DNA from: Scytonematopsis contorta HA4267-MV1
GTDB lineage: Bacteria > Cyanobacteriota > Cyanobacteriia > Cyanobacteriales > Nostocaceae
Direction: 5' to 3'
NCBI GenBank assembly: GCA_019359035.1
Contig: JAHHIC010000068.1
Span: 60,806 to 124,805, forward strand
Length of the DNA: 64,000 nucleotides
The translations under genes and the position numbers were made by a program. Below, piece by piece: positions 41,957 through 52,887 of this stretch (within the stretch, counting starts at the first letter, position 1; each line of letters opens with the position of its first letter). Under the pieces are notes generated by a model. The model saw only the letters and a program-made list of their open reading frames with translations. It had not been told where the DNA came from and did not search any database.

Positions 41957-43207
41957 ATGCAACCAAATGCGCTGATTCCGTCACCAGAATTAGAAGCGGC
42001 AATTGACTATCAACCTTTGATTGTCACTCCGGACACAAGGTTGTCAACTGTCATAGCCTTAATGGTCAAAAAACAGGGTAATAGTTCCACTCTTCCTCAA
42101 GGGGAGAAAACTTCAAAGCGTCAAAATAGTTGCGCTTTGGTGATGGAGGAGAAAAACTTATTGGGAATCTTTACTGAGAAAGATATAATACAATATACGG
42201 CGATAAATAGCAACTTTAAGGAAATCACCGTGGGGTCGGTAATGACCAAGCAAGTCATTACCCTACCTTTAGAAGCTTTTCGGGACATTTTTGGCCCACT
42301 ATTTTTATTTCGTCGCTACGGAATTCGACATCTACCAATAATCGGTGAGTTGGGTGAGTTAGTGGGGGTTGTCACAAATGATAGTCTTCGTGATGTACTG
42401 CAACCTGCTGACTTTTTGAAGCTAAGACGTGTATCAGAAGTAATGACAACCCCAGTGCTTACTACCGACATGAAGACCTCGGTATTAGATGTTGTTAGAT
42501 TAATGGCACAACACCGGGTTAGTTGCGTGGTAATTACTCAAAATATAGAAGATGATGAAGGGGATATAAGGGTTGTTCCTGTTGGTATTGTCACAGAACG
42601 TGACGTTGTAAAATTTCAAGAACAGCAATTTGATTTATTTGCAACTCCTGTTAGAAAGGTGATGAGTACACCTTTATTGCTGCTGAGTCCAGAAGATTCA
42701 TTGTGGAAAGCCCACGAAGAAATGTTGCGTCTTGGGGTACGTCGGTTAGTTGTATCTTGGGACTGGGGAAGAGGAGCAGGCATAATTACGATGACTAATT
42801 TGCTGAGAGTTCTTGACCCTATCGAAACTAGTGGTATCAGGGATTTATGTGAACGGTCAGTTATACAAAATGATGTTGAAAAATTAGAACATATTTTTCA
42901 GCAGAACAATAAAGCTTTAAATCAACTGCGAACATTACTTTCGGAAACAGAGATAAATCTGAAGACTGTTGCTGAAGTGATGCAAACGATGGAGGTTTCT
43001 AATCAGTCTCAATTGCAGTCTGTATTAGAAAATTTGCAATTGATGCAAAATATTGTACAAGATTTAGATGAAAGAAGCCAGATTGCTAATGGAGATAATT
43101 ATCAGAATGATGATGCTGATGTGGATAACTTAACTTTGACCCAAAAGTCTGTAAAGCTTGGTCAGAAGACTAATCAGCGAAAGATACGAAGACGTGCTTC
43201 TAGATAA
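41957..43207 (+). CDS. Four-CBS-domain protein with C-terminal coiled coil
   Basis: From the ATG at 41957 the protein has 416 residues. Two CBS pairs are visible (LVMEEKNLLGIFTEKDIIQYTA, FRRYGIRHLPIIGELGELVGVVTNDSLRDVL, VVPVGIVTERDVVKFQ, LRLGVRRLVVSWDWGRGAGIITMTNLL). A helical region (IFQQNNKALNQLRTLLSETEINLKTVAEVMQTM) and a basic tail follow. CBS pairs bind adenosyl ligands such as AMP or ATP, so an energy-sensing scaffold is likely. In cyanobacteria such modules often precede PAS/kinase domains, which are absent here. Confidence 0.8.
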   Translation: MQPNALIPSPELEAAIDYQPLIVTPDTRLSTVIALMVKKQGNSSTLPQGEKTSKRQNSCALVMEEKNLLGIFTEKDIIQYTAINSNFKEITVGSVMTKQVITLPLEAFRDIFGPLFLFRRYGIRHLPIIGELGELVGVVTNDSLRDVLQPADFLKLRRVSEVMTTPVLTTDMKTSVLDVVRLMAQHRVSCVVITQNIEDDEGDIRVVPVGIVTERDVVKFQEQQFDLFATPVRKVMSTPLLLLSPEDSLWKAHEEMLRLGVRRLVVSWDWGRGAGIITMTNLLRVLDPIETSGIRDLCERSVIQNDVEKLEHIFQQNNKALNQLRTLLSETEINLKTVAEVMQTMEVSNQSQLQSVLENLQLMQNIVQDLDERSQIANGDNYQNDDADVDNLTLTQKSVKLGQKTNQRKIRRRASR

Positions 43208-43441
43208 ATAATAGATGAAATATGTGATTTGTGTTAGTGTATCTACTTACTGTTTTAGTTGTGAATAACACATAATTATTTTATAATGAAGAAATGGATT
43301 TTTTGGCAAAAAATATAGTTCTTGATATTCATGTTGGTAGGTGACTAATCAAAGATTGAAGGCTAGGATTGAATCATAGATAACTATAAATAATATATTT
43401 TTTGTTCTAGCTCCTTCTACTGAAAAATAAGAATCTACCCC

Positions 43442-44590
43442 ATGCCACGTAGTCAATATCCTTCCCCCTACTTTCGTTACCTCAAAGCCAGATTATGGAA
43501 TTTAGCACGACCTGGTTTTTGGGGTACAGCAATTTTTCTATCTGTGGTAGGACTGGTAATTAGAGAACACTGGTCTAACCCGGATTTTTTTACACATGGG
43601 CAAAAAAATCAAGTTACGGCAAATAATCAAAAATCTTCAGCATTATCAAATGAGGATAAGGCTATAGCTGCTGATATTGATAATTTACCCGTCTTGTTAA
43701 ATGATGCTAGACAAATGATACCAGGGATTCCTGGCAATATTACAGCGCAAAATATAGCAGATAGCACTAAAGCGTTGGATGATTTGGTCAATAGAAGTCA
43801 AGCTAGGGTACGCGAAGCTCAGCCTAATGTAAATAATGCCCTAGCTAATAGCGCTGCCGCAACCCGCCCAAATCCATTTTTAGTACAAGCTGATAGTTTA
43901 TTGCAGGTGGGAACGTTAGGTTTAAGCAACAATTCGACTGCGACTTCATCCCAAAGCTCTGGTTCTGGTACGGGATTAACTAACCAAGGTAATCAAAATC
44001 AAAATAGAAATATTACTGTTAGCAATCCTTTACAAACAGCAATTAATACAGCGGCAATTCAATCAACAAATCAAAATCAGCCACCTTTAAGTACCACTAC
44101 CGGAAATACGACTACGGCAAATACGAGTACTGCTACTGTGAATAATTTCTCAGGGCAATCTCTACCTAGTAATACCTTTAATAGCCAATTTAGTAGCCAA
44201 ATTATTACACCTCAAAGTAGTTTAAATACGCAAGCAACAACAGTACCAAGTCCAACGGGGATTAGTACTACTCAACCTACTGCAATCAATCAACAAACTA
44301 GTTTATACAGTAATTTTAACACTACCCAGTCATTGCCTAACGCAACACAAGCAATACCTACGACACCTGCAATTCCTGTAACACCGAATACTATTCCTGT
44401 TGCGCCTCCTATTAACTATAATGCTCCTGCTATTGCTATCCCTAACAGCGTGCAGGTTCCTCAACAAAGTGTAGTTAATACAACGAGTCCTGGATTGCCC
44501 ACCAACTTTGTCAGTCCCAATTTGCCACCACCTAGCCAGCAGATTCGTCAATACAATCAAAATACTTATCTGTTGCCACTACAGTATTAA
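43442..44590 (+). CDS. Single-pass membrane protein with Asn/Gln/Thr-rich tail
   Basis: The 382-residue protein has one membrane helix near residues 24-42 (GFWGTAIFLSVVGLVIRE). A short helical region with IPGIPGNITAQNIADSTKALDDLV follows, then about 230 residues of low-complexity Asn/Gln/Thr/Pro sequence. This is most likely an extracytoplasmic disordered tail. No family is recognised and the low complexity prevents homology inference. Confidence 0.7.
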   Translation: MPRSQYPSPYFRYLKARLWNLARPGFWGTAIFLSVVGLVIREHWSNPDFFTHGQKNQVTANNQKSSALSNEDKAIAADIDNLPVLLNDARQMIPGIPGNITAQNIADSTKALDDLVNRSQARVREAQPNVNNALANSAAATRPNPFLVQADSLLQVGTLGLSNNSTATSSQSSGSGTGLTNQGNQNQNRNITVSNPLQTAINTAAIQSTNQNQPPLSTTTGNTTTANTSTATVNNFSGQSLPSNTFNSQFSSQIITPQSSLNTQATTVPSPTGISTTQPTAINQQTSLYSNFNTTQSLPNATQAIPTTPAIPVTPNTIPVAPPINYNAPAIAIPNSVQVPQQSVVNTTSPGLPTNFVSPNLPPPSQQIRQYNQNTYLLPLQY

Positions 44591-44608
44591 ACCTTGAATT
44601 CACAGAGA

Positions 44609-44650
44609 CCTAACCCCCCTTCCCCCCTTCCCTGCTAGGGAAGGGGGGTT
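44609..44650 (+). terminator. C/G-rich hairpin terminator-like repeat
   Basis: CCCCCTTCCCT / AGGGAAGGGGG arms end about 60 bases after the stop at 44590. The same hairpin recurs at 45262-45288 and, diverged, at 46130-46178. Confidence 0.6.
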
Positions 44651-44975
44651 GATAGCAGTTACCCGAAATCCTAATTTTTCCTAGTATTTTGGGTCAGTTT
44701 CCTTCATTAAATCTTGTGTATGAGTTTAAAATCCGGGGTGGAGCGATGTACCATGATTGTCCAGTTACAATGCAGGGGGTAAAGTTTTCAATTTTATACC
44801 ATTGTGGCTCAAAGAAAAAATAAGCTTGATGCCTTGGCACAAAGAGTGTTCATGTAAATTTTCGTCAAATAAAAGCAACACAAGTGATTGATTTGTTATT
44901 TAATGAATATTACCTAATCTATGTCCGCCTAGTTTGGAGTGAATCCAAAAAAGTACGTATAGATAGGAATGTTTT

Positions 44976-45190
44976 AATTAAATAATTGCGACTTTGAACA
45001 CTGCCATAGTCAAGTTACGGCTCGACTATTTCAGTAACTCTAACTGAGGGATGGTGGTCAAGGATGTTGTCGAGCCAGTAACTAGTAATAGTGAAAGTCG
45101 GGCAGTTTCCAAGTCTACTTTGTAGCGCTTCCATTCAGTCAAAGTAAGTTATACCGTGGACTTGGACAGGGAAACCAGATTTTCCCAGGT
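44976..45190 (+). ncRNA. Candidate structured non-coding RNA
   Basis: In the 718-base gap before rpiA, arms pair in nested order: ACTGCC (near 45000) with GGCAGT (near 45111), AGTTAC (45013-45018) with GTAACT (45078-45083), and GGCTCGAC (45019-45026) with GTCGAGCC (45069-45076). Inside is a small stem TCAGT / ACTGA (45031-45047). A weak promoter (TTGGAG, then TATAGA near 44959) lies upstream, and GGGAAA...TTTCCC followed by TTTTT lies near 45168-45196. Size and shape resemble 6S-like RNAs, but no family was recognised. Confidence 0.35.
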
Positions 45191-45261
45191 TTTTAGAAGC
45201 GGTACGAAGCATGTTTAGAGAACAATTTTTAGCTTACAAACGTTCAAATTATCTTTGATTT

Positions 45262-45308
45262 CCCCCCTTCCCTTGTAGGGAAGGGGGGTAGGGGGGTTAG
45301 GTCTTTTT
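45262..45308 (-). terminator. Terminator downstream of rpiA
   Basis: A CCCCCTTCCCT / AGGGAAGGGGG hairpin is followed by GGGGGGTTAGGTC repeats. It abuts the rpiA stop codon on the minus strand. Confidence 0.6.
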
Positions 45309-46019
45309 TTACATTTGTCTGACTACTGGTTGGCCGTCTCTAACTTCTCCGATTAAAACTACATCGGTACAATTAACGAAGATGCCATTTTCTAGTACAC
45401 CAGGAATATTATTAAGTGTTGTTTCTAGGTTTACTGGGTCTGGAATAGAATCAAATCTTACATCGACAACCATGTTTCCTTGGTCGGTGATTACTGGACC
45501 AGCTTTTTTAATGCCCATACGGAGTTCTGGTTTACCACCGAGTTTTTTAATTGCGTTCATGACTGGGGTAATTGCCATTGGTATTACTTCCACTGGAACT
45601 GCGAAACTAGACCCTAGTCGGTCAACCAATTTGCCACCGTCTACAACAACTATAAAACGGTTTGCGAGATAATCTACCACTTTTTCACGGGTATGAGCAG
45701 CTCCACCACCTTTTATTAGGTTCTTTTGTGGGTCTACTTCATCGGCTCCATCGATTGCTATGTCAATATGGTCAATAGCATCCAGCGTTGTTAGAGGAAT
45801 ACCGTATTCCTTTGCTAGAACTTCTGCTTGAAACGAAGTGGGGACACCAACTATATTTTTTAGCTCCCCTGATTTGAGGCGTTCACCGATAAATTGAATG
45901 GCGTATGCGGTAGTTGAACCGGTACCTAAACCAACAATTGAGTCTGATTGTACCAAAGCGGCTGCGGCTCTGCCGACTTCTTGTTTACTTAATTTAACGG
46001 GGTCTGCTGCGATGGTCAT
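45309..46019 (-). CDS. rpiA: Ribose-5-phosphate isomerase A
   Basis: The enzyme interconverts ribose-5-phosphate and ribulose-5-phosphate in the Calvin and pentose phosphate cycles. From the ATG at 46019 (AGGAG ribosome site) it has 236 residues, with [45 protein letters not shown] (catalytic Asp and Glu/Lys region) and [13 protein letters not shown]. An ATG 15 codons upstream is open but less likely. Confidence 0.95.
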   Translation of the reverse strand: MTIAADPVKLSKQEVGRAAAALVQSDSIVGLGTGSTTAYAIQFIGERLKSGELKNIVGVPTSFQAEVLAKEYGIPLTTLDAIDHIDIAIDGADEVDPQKNLIKGGGAAHTREKVVDYLANRFIVVVDGGKLVDRLGSSFAVPVEVIPMAITPVMNAIKKLGGKPELRMGIKKAGPVITDQGNMVVDVRFDSIPDPVNLETTLNNIPGVLENGIFVNCTDVVLIGEVRDGQPVVRQM

Positions 46020-46129
46020 TCCCACAACTCCTGACTGATATCCGAAAATATTGGCTAAAGTCAATATTAGACTGCTGCTGGACAGTTATAACGTTTCACA
46101 CAAACCTTGATATAAATCAACAAATCACA

Positions 46130-46178
46130 AGACCTAACCTTCCCTCATAGGAAAGGGGGGTAGGGGGGTTAGGTCTTT
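46130..46178. terminator. Palindromic AGACCTAACC...GGTTAGGTCT repeat
   Basis: AGACCTAACC and GGTTAGGTCT arms enclose a CCTTCCCT / GGAAAGGGG inner stem followed by TTTTC. It relates to the repeats at 44609 and 45262 and lies upstream of rpiA and the SLH gene. Confidence 0.55.
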
Positions 46179-46417
46179 TCGTCATGTAATAATTATCAAA
46201 TTGAATGGATTATTATTCTTTATGGTTACCACAAATGCGATTTACGTAAAGAATTGGGGTTAAAGAGGTTAAGTTCATCTCGCAACATTACTCTGGGTAA
46301 ATGCGTCACAGAATAGCAAAGGAGTATGCTTGATTTCTGGATACATGTATGGACGAATTGATGTTAATTGTATCAACTCTATTTTCGTCTATCCCTAGTA
46401 AATTTCAACCGAAAAAT

Positions 46418-47089
46418 ATGCGCTTTATTAACATTGCTACATCATTTTTAATACTAGTGTCTGGAGTATCTTTAAGTGCTTATTCGCATTTAAAAGCTAG
46501 TGCTGCTATACCTTCTGAAGAAATTCAACGGGTAGTAGCTGCGAAATGGATGAGTAATTCCGCTGATGGAAATTTCCATGCAGAAAGGTTAATTAGTCGA
46601 GCAGAATTAGCTTCGATTATGGCAAAAGTATTTCGATTGGAACAACGAGTGTCAGCGAGTAAAGAAAATATTGTAACTTCAGATGTACCTGCTGGACATT
46701 GGGCATATAGAGATATTCAATTAGTTTTAAAAAATGATATAATGCGCGGCTACCGTGGGAATATGTTTTTCCCAAATCAACGTGTAACGAAAGCTGAAGC
46801 ATTAGCTATTTTTGCCCAAGCATATGGTGTGTTTCAATTTCCTGATGACACAGTTCAAGAAATTTTAGCCCCCCACCCGGATGCCAAGAGTATTCCTAGT
46901 TGGGCACGAAAAGCTATTGCGACAGTAGTTGCTGAAGGTTTTGTAAATACAGATGCTCAAGGTAATTTGAATCCCTTGTTACCGATGACACGAGGGGATA
47001 TGGCATATGTATTAAGTAAATATTTGCAAAGAAAAAATGTACGACCGGAAACACCAGTAGCACCACCAGCGCCATTAGCGCCACAATAA
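46418..47089 (+). CDS. Secreted SLH-domain protein
   Basis: From the ATG at 46418 (MRFINIATSFLILVSGVSL signal) the protein has 223 residues. It contains two SLH repeats (VTSDVPAGHWAYRDIQLVLKNDIMRGYRGNMFFPNQRVTKAEALAIFAQAYG and the IPSWARKAIATVVAEGFVNTDAQGNLNPLLPMTRGDMAYVLSKYL region) and a Pro/Ala tail. SLH domains bind secondary cell-wall polymers. No enzymatic domain is seen, so this is probably a structural envelope protein. Confidence 0.8.
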   Translation: MRFINIATSFLILVSGVSLSAYSHLKASAAIPSEEIQRVVAAKWMSNSADGNFHAERLISRAELASIMAKVFRLEQRVSASKENIVTSDVPAGHWAYRDIQLVLKNDIMRGYRGNMFFPNQRVTKAEALAIFAQAYGVFQFPDDTVQEILAPHPDAKSIPSWARKAIATVVAEGFVNTDAQGNLNPLLPMTRGDMAYVLSKYLQRKNVRPETPVAPPAPLAPQ

Positions 47090-47117
47090 AAAAAAACACA
47101 CAGTAACCCAACCCCCA

Positions 47118-47175
47118 CAATCAACCCTACCCCCAACCCCCTACCCCGTAAACGGGGAGGGGGCTACGATTTTTA
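47118..47175. repeat. G/C-rich palindromic repeat upstream of dxs
   Basis: CCCCCAACCCCCTACCCCGT / ACGGGGAGGGGG is followed by CTACGATTTTTATG. It lies after the SLH gene stop and may terminate it. CCACTCCCCACTCCCC at 47199 is a short STRR. Confidence 0.6.
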
Positions 47176-47294
47176 TGATTTTTTCCCCATCACGAACCAC
47201 TCCCCACTCCCCACTCCCCGTAATACGGGGAGCATGTTACCTTTAAGTGCGAAAATTGTTAATACTAAAAGTGTAGAGAGGAAAACCCGACAGT

Positions 47295-49202
47295 ATGCAC
47301 TTGAGTGATATCACCCATCCCAACCAGTTGCATGGTTTATCAATTAGGCAACTACAGCAAATTGCCCGTCAAATTAGGGACAAGCATCTACAAACCGTCG
47401 CAGCAAGTGGGGGACACTTGGGGCCAGGTTTGGGTGTTGTGGAACTAACGTTGGGACTTTATCAAACCCTCGATTTAGACCGAGATAAAGTTATTTGGGA
47501 TGTAGGACACCAAGCCTACCCTCATAAATTAATTACAGGACGCTATGACCAATTCCATACTTTGCGGCAAAGGGAAGGCATAGCAGGTTATCTTAAACGC
47601 TGCGAAAGTAAGTTTGACCATTTTGGTGCAGGACACGCTTCTACAAGTATTTCCGCAGGATTAGGTATGGCTTTAGCCCGTGATGCTATGGGTGAAAAGT
47701 TTAAGGTTGCTGCAATAATTGGGGATGGTGCCTTAACTGGTGGTATGGCTCTCGAAGCTATTAACCATGCTGGACATTTACCCAAAACGAACTTGCTGGT
47801 GGTTCTGAATGATAATGAAATGTCAATATCTCCTAACGTGGGCGCAATTCCTCGTTATTTGAACAAAATGCGCCTATCTGGGCCAGTACAGTTTTTCACT
47901 GATAATTTAGAAGAACAGTTCAAACAAATTCCCTTTGTTGGTGAATCTCTATCACCAGAACTGGGACGTATCAAAGAAGGAATGAAACGTCTAGCAGTTC
48001 CTAAAGTGGGTGCAGTTTTTGAAGAACTGGGCTTTACTTATATGGGTCCGGTTGATGGACATAATTTGGAAGAATTAATCGCCACATTTGAACAAGCACA
48101 TCAAATACAAGGCCCTGTGCTGGTACATGTCGCGACAACTAAGGGTAAAGGTTATGAAATAGCCGAAAATGACCAGGTAGGTTACCATGCCCAAACGCCT
48201 TTTAATTTGACAACAGGCAAAGCAATTCCTTCCAGCAAACCCAAACCTCCTGGTTATAACAAGGTATTTGCCCACACTTTGGTTAAATTAGCCGAACAAA
48301 ACCCGAAAATTATCGGTATAACAGCGGCTATGGCTACAGGAACTGGTTTAGATAAACTACAGCAAAAACTTCCCAATCAATATATTGATGTGGGAATTGC
48401 CGAACAACACGCAGTCACCTTAGCCGCAGGTCTTGCTTGCGAAGGGATGCGTCCGGTTGCTGCAATTTATTCAACCTTTTTGCAACGTGCTTACGACCAA
48501 ATAGTCCACGATGTCTGTATCCAAAACTTACCCGTGTTCTTCTGTTTAGACCGAGCGGGTATTGTTGGTTCTGATGGTCCAACACACCAAGGAATGTATG
48601 ATATCGCTTACCTACGCTGCATTCCCAATATAGTAATGATGGCACCAAAGGACGAAGCAGAACTACAACGAATGGTGGTTACTGGTATCGAACATACTAG
48701 CAGCCCTATCGCTATGCGTTTTCCTCGTGGTAGCGGTTATGGTGTTCCTTTAATGGAAGAAGGTTGGGAACCTTTGGAAATTGGCAAAGGAGAAATCCTG
48801 CGTACGGGGGATGATGTTTTACTAATTGGCTATGGTACGATGGTACACCCAGCAATGCAAGTAGCAGAAATTCTCAGCGAGCATGGTGTCGAAGCAACTG
48901 TGATTAACGCCCGTTTCTGTAAGCCTTTGGATGAGGAATTAATGTTCCCCTTAGCTAAGAAAATTGGACGTGTTGTCACTCTGGAAGAAGGGTGTATCAC
49001 GGGTGGTTTCGGTTCCGCTGTGGCAGAAGCTTTGCAAGATGCGGATATTGTGGTGCCAGTTAAACGAATTGGTGTACCAGATATTCTTGTTGAACATGCT
49101 GAACCTAATGAATCTAAAGCAGCATTGGGTTTAAATAGCTCACAAATTGCAGAAAAAGTGATGCACGCTTTCTTTAAGCAGCAACTAACTGCAGTCGTTT
49201 AA
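47295..49202 (+). CDS. dxs: 1-deoxy-D-xylulose-5-phosphate synthase
   Basis: This is the first enzyme of the MEP isoprenoid pathway, condensing pyruvate and glyceraldehyde-3-phosphate with thiamine diphosphate. The 635-residue protein shows [34 protein letters not shown], the TPP motif [34 protein letters not shown] and [15 protein letters not shown]. In cyanobacteria the pathway supplies carotenoids, phytol and hopanoids. mtnA follows 102 bases downstream. Confidence 0.97.
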   Translation: MHLSDITHPNQLHGLSIRQLQQIARQIRDKHLQTVAASGGHLGPGLGVVELTLGLYQTLDLDRDKVIWDVGHQAYPHKLITGRYDQFHTLRQREGIAGYLKRCESKFDHFGAGHASTSISAGLGMALARDAMGEKFKVAAIIGDGALTGGMALEAINHAGHLPKTNLLVVLNDNEMSISPNVGAIPRYLNKMRLSGPVQFFTDNLEEQFKQIPFVGESLSPELGRIKEGMKRLAVPKVGAVFEELGFTYMGPVDGHNLEELIATFEQAHQIQGPVLVHVATTKGKGYEIAENDQVGYHAQTPFNLTTGKAIPSSKPKPPGYNKVFAHTLVKLAEQNPKIIGITAAMATGTGLDKLQQKLPNQYIDVGIAEQHAVTLAAGLACEGMRPVAAIYSTFLQRAYDQIVHDVCIQNLPVFFCLDRAGIVGSDGPTHQGMYDIAYLRCIPNIVMMAPKDEAELQRMVVTGIEHTSSPIAMRFPRGSGYGVPLMEEGWEPLEIGKGEILRTGDDVLLIGYGTMVHPAMQVAEILSEHGVEATVINARFCKPLDEELMFPLAKKIGRVVTLEEGCITGGFGSAVAEALQDADIVVPVKRIGVPDILVEHAEPNESKAALGLNSSQIAEKVMHAFFKQQLTAVV

Positions 49203-49304
49203 TCAAGTTTCGGTAAATTCTGCCAAGGGCAAGATAGGTGAGGCTTATGTCTCACCTATGATTAATTTTACAACGAAGCTGTTTCCCTCATTCAATCTCT
49301 TATC

Positions 49305-50363
49305 ATGAATCCCAGCAATCAGGTTTATTCTGTTATTTGGCACAATGACTCGGTTTCTCTCATTGACCAAACTCGCTTACCTAATGAATATACTTTTGTA
49401 GAAATTCACCGCTGCGAGGACATGGCGCAGGCGATTAAAACAATGATAGTACGGGGGGCGCCTGCAATTGGTGTTGCGGCTGCTTATGGTATGTATCTTG
49501 GAGCAAGGGAAATTAAAACAGAAAATCGCGATGAATTTTTACGTAGTTTAGAAAAAGTAGCGCAAATGTTGCGTTCTACTCGTCCTACGGCTGTCAATTT
49601 ATTCTGGGCAATTTCTCGTACACTAAAAGCTGCTTATGAAACTTTGGGTACTGTAGAAGAAATTAAACAAACTCTGTTAGAAACCGCTCAAAGTATTCAG
49701 GCTGAAGATTTACAAACTTGTCAGACTATTGGCGATAATGGGTTAAAATTGCTACCTAAGACTCCGGAAAAGTTGACGTTACTAACTCATTGTAATGCTG
49801 GCGCTTTGGCTACTGCTGGTTACGGTACTGCTTTAGGTGTTGTCCGTTCTGCTTGGCGTGAAGGACGTTTAACAAGGGTTTTTGCTGATGAAACCCGTCC
49901 CCGTATGCAAGGGGCTAAATTGACTACTTGGGAATGTGTTCAGGAAGGCATTCCGGTTACGTTAATTACTGATAGTATGGCTGCTCATTGCATGAAACAA
50001 GGGATGATTCATGCTGTTGTTGTCGGTGCTGATAGAATTGCTGCTAATGGAGATACGGCTAATAAAATTGGTACGTATAGTTTGGCACTGGTGGCTAGGG
50101 CACATAATGTTCCTTTCTTTGTTGCTGCACCAATGTCTACTATTGATTTTTCTATACCTGATGGTGGGGCTATTCCTATTGAGGAACGCGACCCTGTGGA
50201 AATATATCAGGTTGGAGATACTGTTTTGACTCCTGCTGGTGTGGAATTTTATAATCCTGCTTTTGATGTGACTCCTGCTAATTTGATTACGGCGATTATT
50301 ACGGAAAATGGTAATTTTGCTCCTGCGGAGTTAAGGCAGTTTCAGGTTAAGCAGTTGGTGTAA
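49305..50363 (+). CDS. mtnA: S-methyl-5-thioribose-1-phosphate isomerase
   Basis: The 352-residue enzyme converts methylthioribose-1-phosphate to methylthioribulose-1-phosphate in methionine salvage. It shows [42 protein letters not shown] with the catalytic Cys, [19 protein letters not shown] and [23 protein letters not shown] with the catalytic Asp. The eIF2B-alpha-like fold is complete. Confidence 0.93.
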   Translation: MNPSNQVYSVIWHNDSVSLIDQTRLPNEYTFVEIHRCEDMAQAIKTMIVRGAPAIGVAAAYGMYLGAREIKTENRDEFLRSLEKVAQMLRSTRPTAVNLFWAISRTLKAAYETLGTVEEIKQTLLETAQSIQAEDLQTCQTIGDNGLKLLPKTPEKLTLLTHCNAGALATAGYGTALGVVRSAWREGRLTRVFADETRPRMQGAKLTTWECVQEGIPVTLITDSMAAHCMKQGMIHAVVVGADRIAANGDTANKIGTYSLALVARAHNVPFFVAAPMSTIDFSIPDGGAIPIEERDPVEIYQVGDTVLTPAGVEFYNPAFDVTPANLITAIITENGNFAPAELRQFQVKQLV

Positions 50364-50368
50364 AAATA

Positions 50369-50585
50369 ACCCCACTCCCAACCAAGAGAACCCCACCCCC
50401 AACCGCAGGAACCCCACCCCCAACCGCAGGAACCCCACCCCCAACCCCCTCCCCGTGTACGGGGAGGGGGCTACGATTTATCTTAAGTATTTCCCCAAAA
50501 ATTAAAAATTCATAGCATCTCTATCTCTTTTTCGTAGCCCCCTCCCCGCAAGCGGGGAGGGGGTTGGGGGTGGGGTTCTCTTGGT
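50369..50585. repeat. AACCGCAGGAACCCC tandem units and paired G/C-rich palindromes
   Basis: Three units of about 21 bp (AACCGCAGGAACCCCACCCC) lead into CCCTCCCCGTGTACGGGGAGGG (50447-50469). A second, inverted palindrome with TTGGGGGTGGGGTT follows at 50536-50578. The rest of the gap to 50947 is AT-rich with no gene seen. Confidence 0.7.
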
Positions 50586-50947
50586 TGGGACGAGAAATAT
50601 ATTTGCGCTTCTGTTGTAAATAGTGATAATACTCAACCTCTATTCGTCAACAGCATCCCATAATGGGAATAAAATTTTTTATTTAAATTAAGTATATAAC
50701 TCATTAATCAGTGTAATTGCGCGGTATTATAAATTTTCTCCGAAGTCGTATTAAATTTTCTTGTCTGAAATTTTGCGATGTTAGAATGTGGAAAAAGTGC
50801 ATTAGTAATTAGCATTTGAGTTAGGTAGAAAATACTTAGCTACTGATTTTGTTTTCTTGTATAACTCTTAAATAATTAGTTACTAAAATTATAAGCTCAG
50901 GGTCATCTGTGAAGTTTTCAAACAGATAAATTTTGCTTTCTTTAAAT

Positions 50948-51802
50948 ATGAATAACAAATTTTTGAAATTCAGTATAGTAATGTCAACATTAACATTACT
51001 AGGAGTTTTGACATCACGTCCGGCAGCAGCGGCGATGTTTTATTCCATAACTGATATCGGTTCGAGACTAGACTTTCGGGATACTATTAATAACTCTAGT
51101 CAAGTGGTCAAGCTTGGAAAAACTATTAATACAAAAGGTCAAAAAGTAGACGGTCAATTCCTGATTAATAGCGATGGGACAAAAAAAGATTTAGGAGTTA
51201 TAACGGACTACTATTATGAAGATATGTCTACAAATGCCTTAGCGGTAAATAATCTTGGTCAAGTTGTTGGTAATTCAGGTTTTGACGCATTTGTTTGGAC
51301 TGAAGAAAAGGGGATTACTAGGATTGCTAGCAGTTACAGTATTGCGAATGATATAAATGATAAAGGTCAAATTGTTCTTTATGAAGGAAGCCCTGGAAGT
51401 GGTTTTATTTCCTACATTTACAATTTAGGCACAGGGAAAAAAGAAAGTATTCCAATTATTAATAAAATTTATACTTCTGCTTTAGGTATCAATGAAAAAG
51501 GTGATGTAGTTGGTGGAGCTTATGATGGAACTGTGAGTGCTTATGTATATACTAATGGTGTCCTTCAATACCTTAATGATTTAATTTCTCCTCAGTCTGG
51601 TTGGACATTGGAGTTTGGAATTGATATTAATGATGCTGGACAAATTATTGGTAACGGTATCTTTAATGGTGAAGAACGCGCTTTTCTACTAACTCCTTAT
51701 GATGGAGTGCCGAAAGCAGTACCTGAACCTTCTAGTTATGTGGGTGTATTTTTAGCTGCTTTTGGTGCATTGGGAGTTCAACAACGTCGCAGAAAAACTT
51801 AA
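50948..51802 (+). CDS. PEP-CTERM exported protein with HAF repeats
   Basis: From the ATG at 50948 the protein has 284 residues, with a signal peptide (STLTLLGVLTSRPAAAA). HAF-type repeats follow (INNSSQVVK, ALAVNNLGQVVGNSGFDAFVWTEEKG, INEKGDVVGGAYDG, INDAGQIIGNGIFNGEERAFLLTP). The C-terminal sorting signal is VPEPSS plus a helix (YVGVFLAAFGALG) and RRRKT. PEP-CTERM proteins are cut and released by exosortase and often linked to exopolysaccharide. Exosortase is not in the window. Confidence 0.88.
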   Translation: MNNKFLKFSIVMSTLTLLGVLTSRPAAAAMFYSITDIGSRLDFRDTINNSSQVVKLGKTINTKGQKVDGQFLINSDGTKKDLGVITDYYYEDMSTNALAVNNLGQVVGNSGFDAFVWTEEKGITRIASSYSIANDINDKGQIVLYEGSPGSGFISYIYNLGTGKKESIPIINKIYTSALGINEKGDVVGGAYDGTVSAYVYTNGVLQYLNDLISPQSGWTLEFGIDINDAGQIIGNGIFNGEERAFLLTPYDGVPKAVPEPSSYVGVFLAAFGALGVQQRRRKT

Positions 51803-51970
51803 TAATTTTTTCTGCTGAAATTTTTTGTAGTGCTTTACCAATAACGTACAACTTTAAAACATACAGCAAATTTAAAGTGAGCAGGGTACAAGCGGGCGGG
51901 CAAGGATGCCCACCCCACAAGAAATTTGATATTTTTTTGTGTGCCTCATTTACCTACAAAGTGCTGTATC

Positions 51971-52225
51971 TTATTTATTATTTGAATGAAGTGTGTTAAT
52001 GAAAGAGCGAATTTGATGCACTAACCATAGCTTCTCTTCACGGCTCAAAAACAAACCAAACTTAATGTTGAACTTGAATTTACCTAATTTATTTTGTATG
52101 AGACAGTATGAGTAGCGATATTTTGTTAATGGAAGATTAGACTCTTCAAAATAAACTTGTAGTGTATTTTTATCCACTAAGTTCCAATACTTTCCAATCT
52201 TTGATTCTATGTATGGATAAAACTT
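51971..52225 (-). pseudogene. C-terminal fragment of an unknown protein
   Basis: The frame is open from 52225 to the stop at 51971 but has no ATG; a GTG at 52177 could start a 68-residue form. The translation (YIESKIGKYWNLVDKNTLQ...FKFNIKFGLFLSREEKLWLVHQIRSFI) reads like the tail of a membrane or PH-like domain protein and enters from an upstream stop without a start. A decayed remnant seems more likely than a small intact gene. Confidence 0.4.
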
Positions 52226-52290
52226 TCAGAGCTACAATTTGACTCGTTTGCCAATCTTTCGCAGCATAAGTTATCCCCACTCACCACTCC

Positions 52291-52887
52291 CTAGTCCCCA
52301 CTTTCCTCACTTTCCTCAAAATTAACTTTCTCATAAAGGTCATCAAAAGAAATTTGGAAATCTATTATGTGCAGTGATAGTGTTGACGATTTTCCCTCTA
52401 CTTCTGTAAATAGCCATTTACCTTCAGAGGTTTTCACATATTGCATCACATGATGTTGATATTGGTCTATTAAAATATATTCTTTTAATTCGGGGATTGA
52501 GCGGTAATAAAGAAATTTATCTCCCTGGTCATAATTTTTAGTCGATTTAGATAAAACTTCAGCAATTAAACAAGGATTGCTTAAAGTTGTTGTACTTTTC
52601 CCTGTATATTCTGGTTCCCCCTGAATTATCATCACATCGGGATAAGTATGCTGACGATAACGAGGTATCCATAAGCGTACGTCAGCCACATAAACCCGAT
52701 AATTTTGCTTTTTTAAAGCAAATTTTAAATGAGCATAAAAATTACCAGCTATTTCGTTATGATTTGTAGTGCCATTTGTCATCGCAATTATTTCTCCGTC
52801 GCGGTATTCGCTTTTGTATTCTGCTTTTTCTTCTAGTTCTAAATATTCTTCAGGGGTGTAATAACGCTTCTGAGTTTCAACTTGCAT
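52291..52887 (-). CDS. Uma2-family (DUF820) putative endonuclease
   Basis: The 198-residue PD-(D/E)XK-like protein begins YYTPEEYLELEEKAEYKSEYRDGEIIAM and has HTYPDVMIIQG, LSNPCLIAEVLSKSTKNYDQGDKFLYYRSIPELKEYILID, which is the Uma2 signature (active-site Asp in YPDV, Glu in AEVLS). These genes occur in dozens of copies in cyanobacterial genomes. Their biological role is unresolved. Confidence 0.9.
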   Translation of the reverse strand: MQVETQKRYYTPEEYLELEEKAEYKSEYRDGEIIAMTNGTTNHNEIAGNFYAHLKFALKKQNYRVYVADVRLWIPRYRQHTYPDVMIIQGEPEYTGKSTTTLSNPCLIAEVLSKSTKNYDQGDKFLYYRSIPELKEYILIDQYQHHVMQYVKTSEGKWLFTEVEGKSSTLSLHIIDFQISFDDLYEKVNFEESEESGD

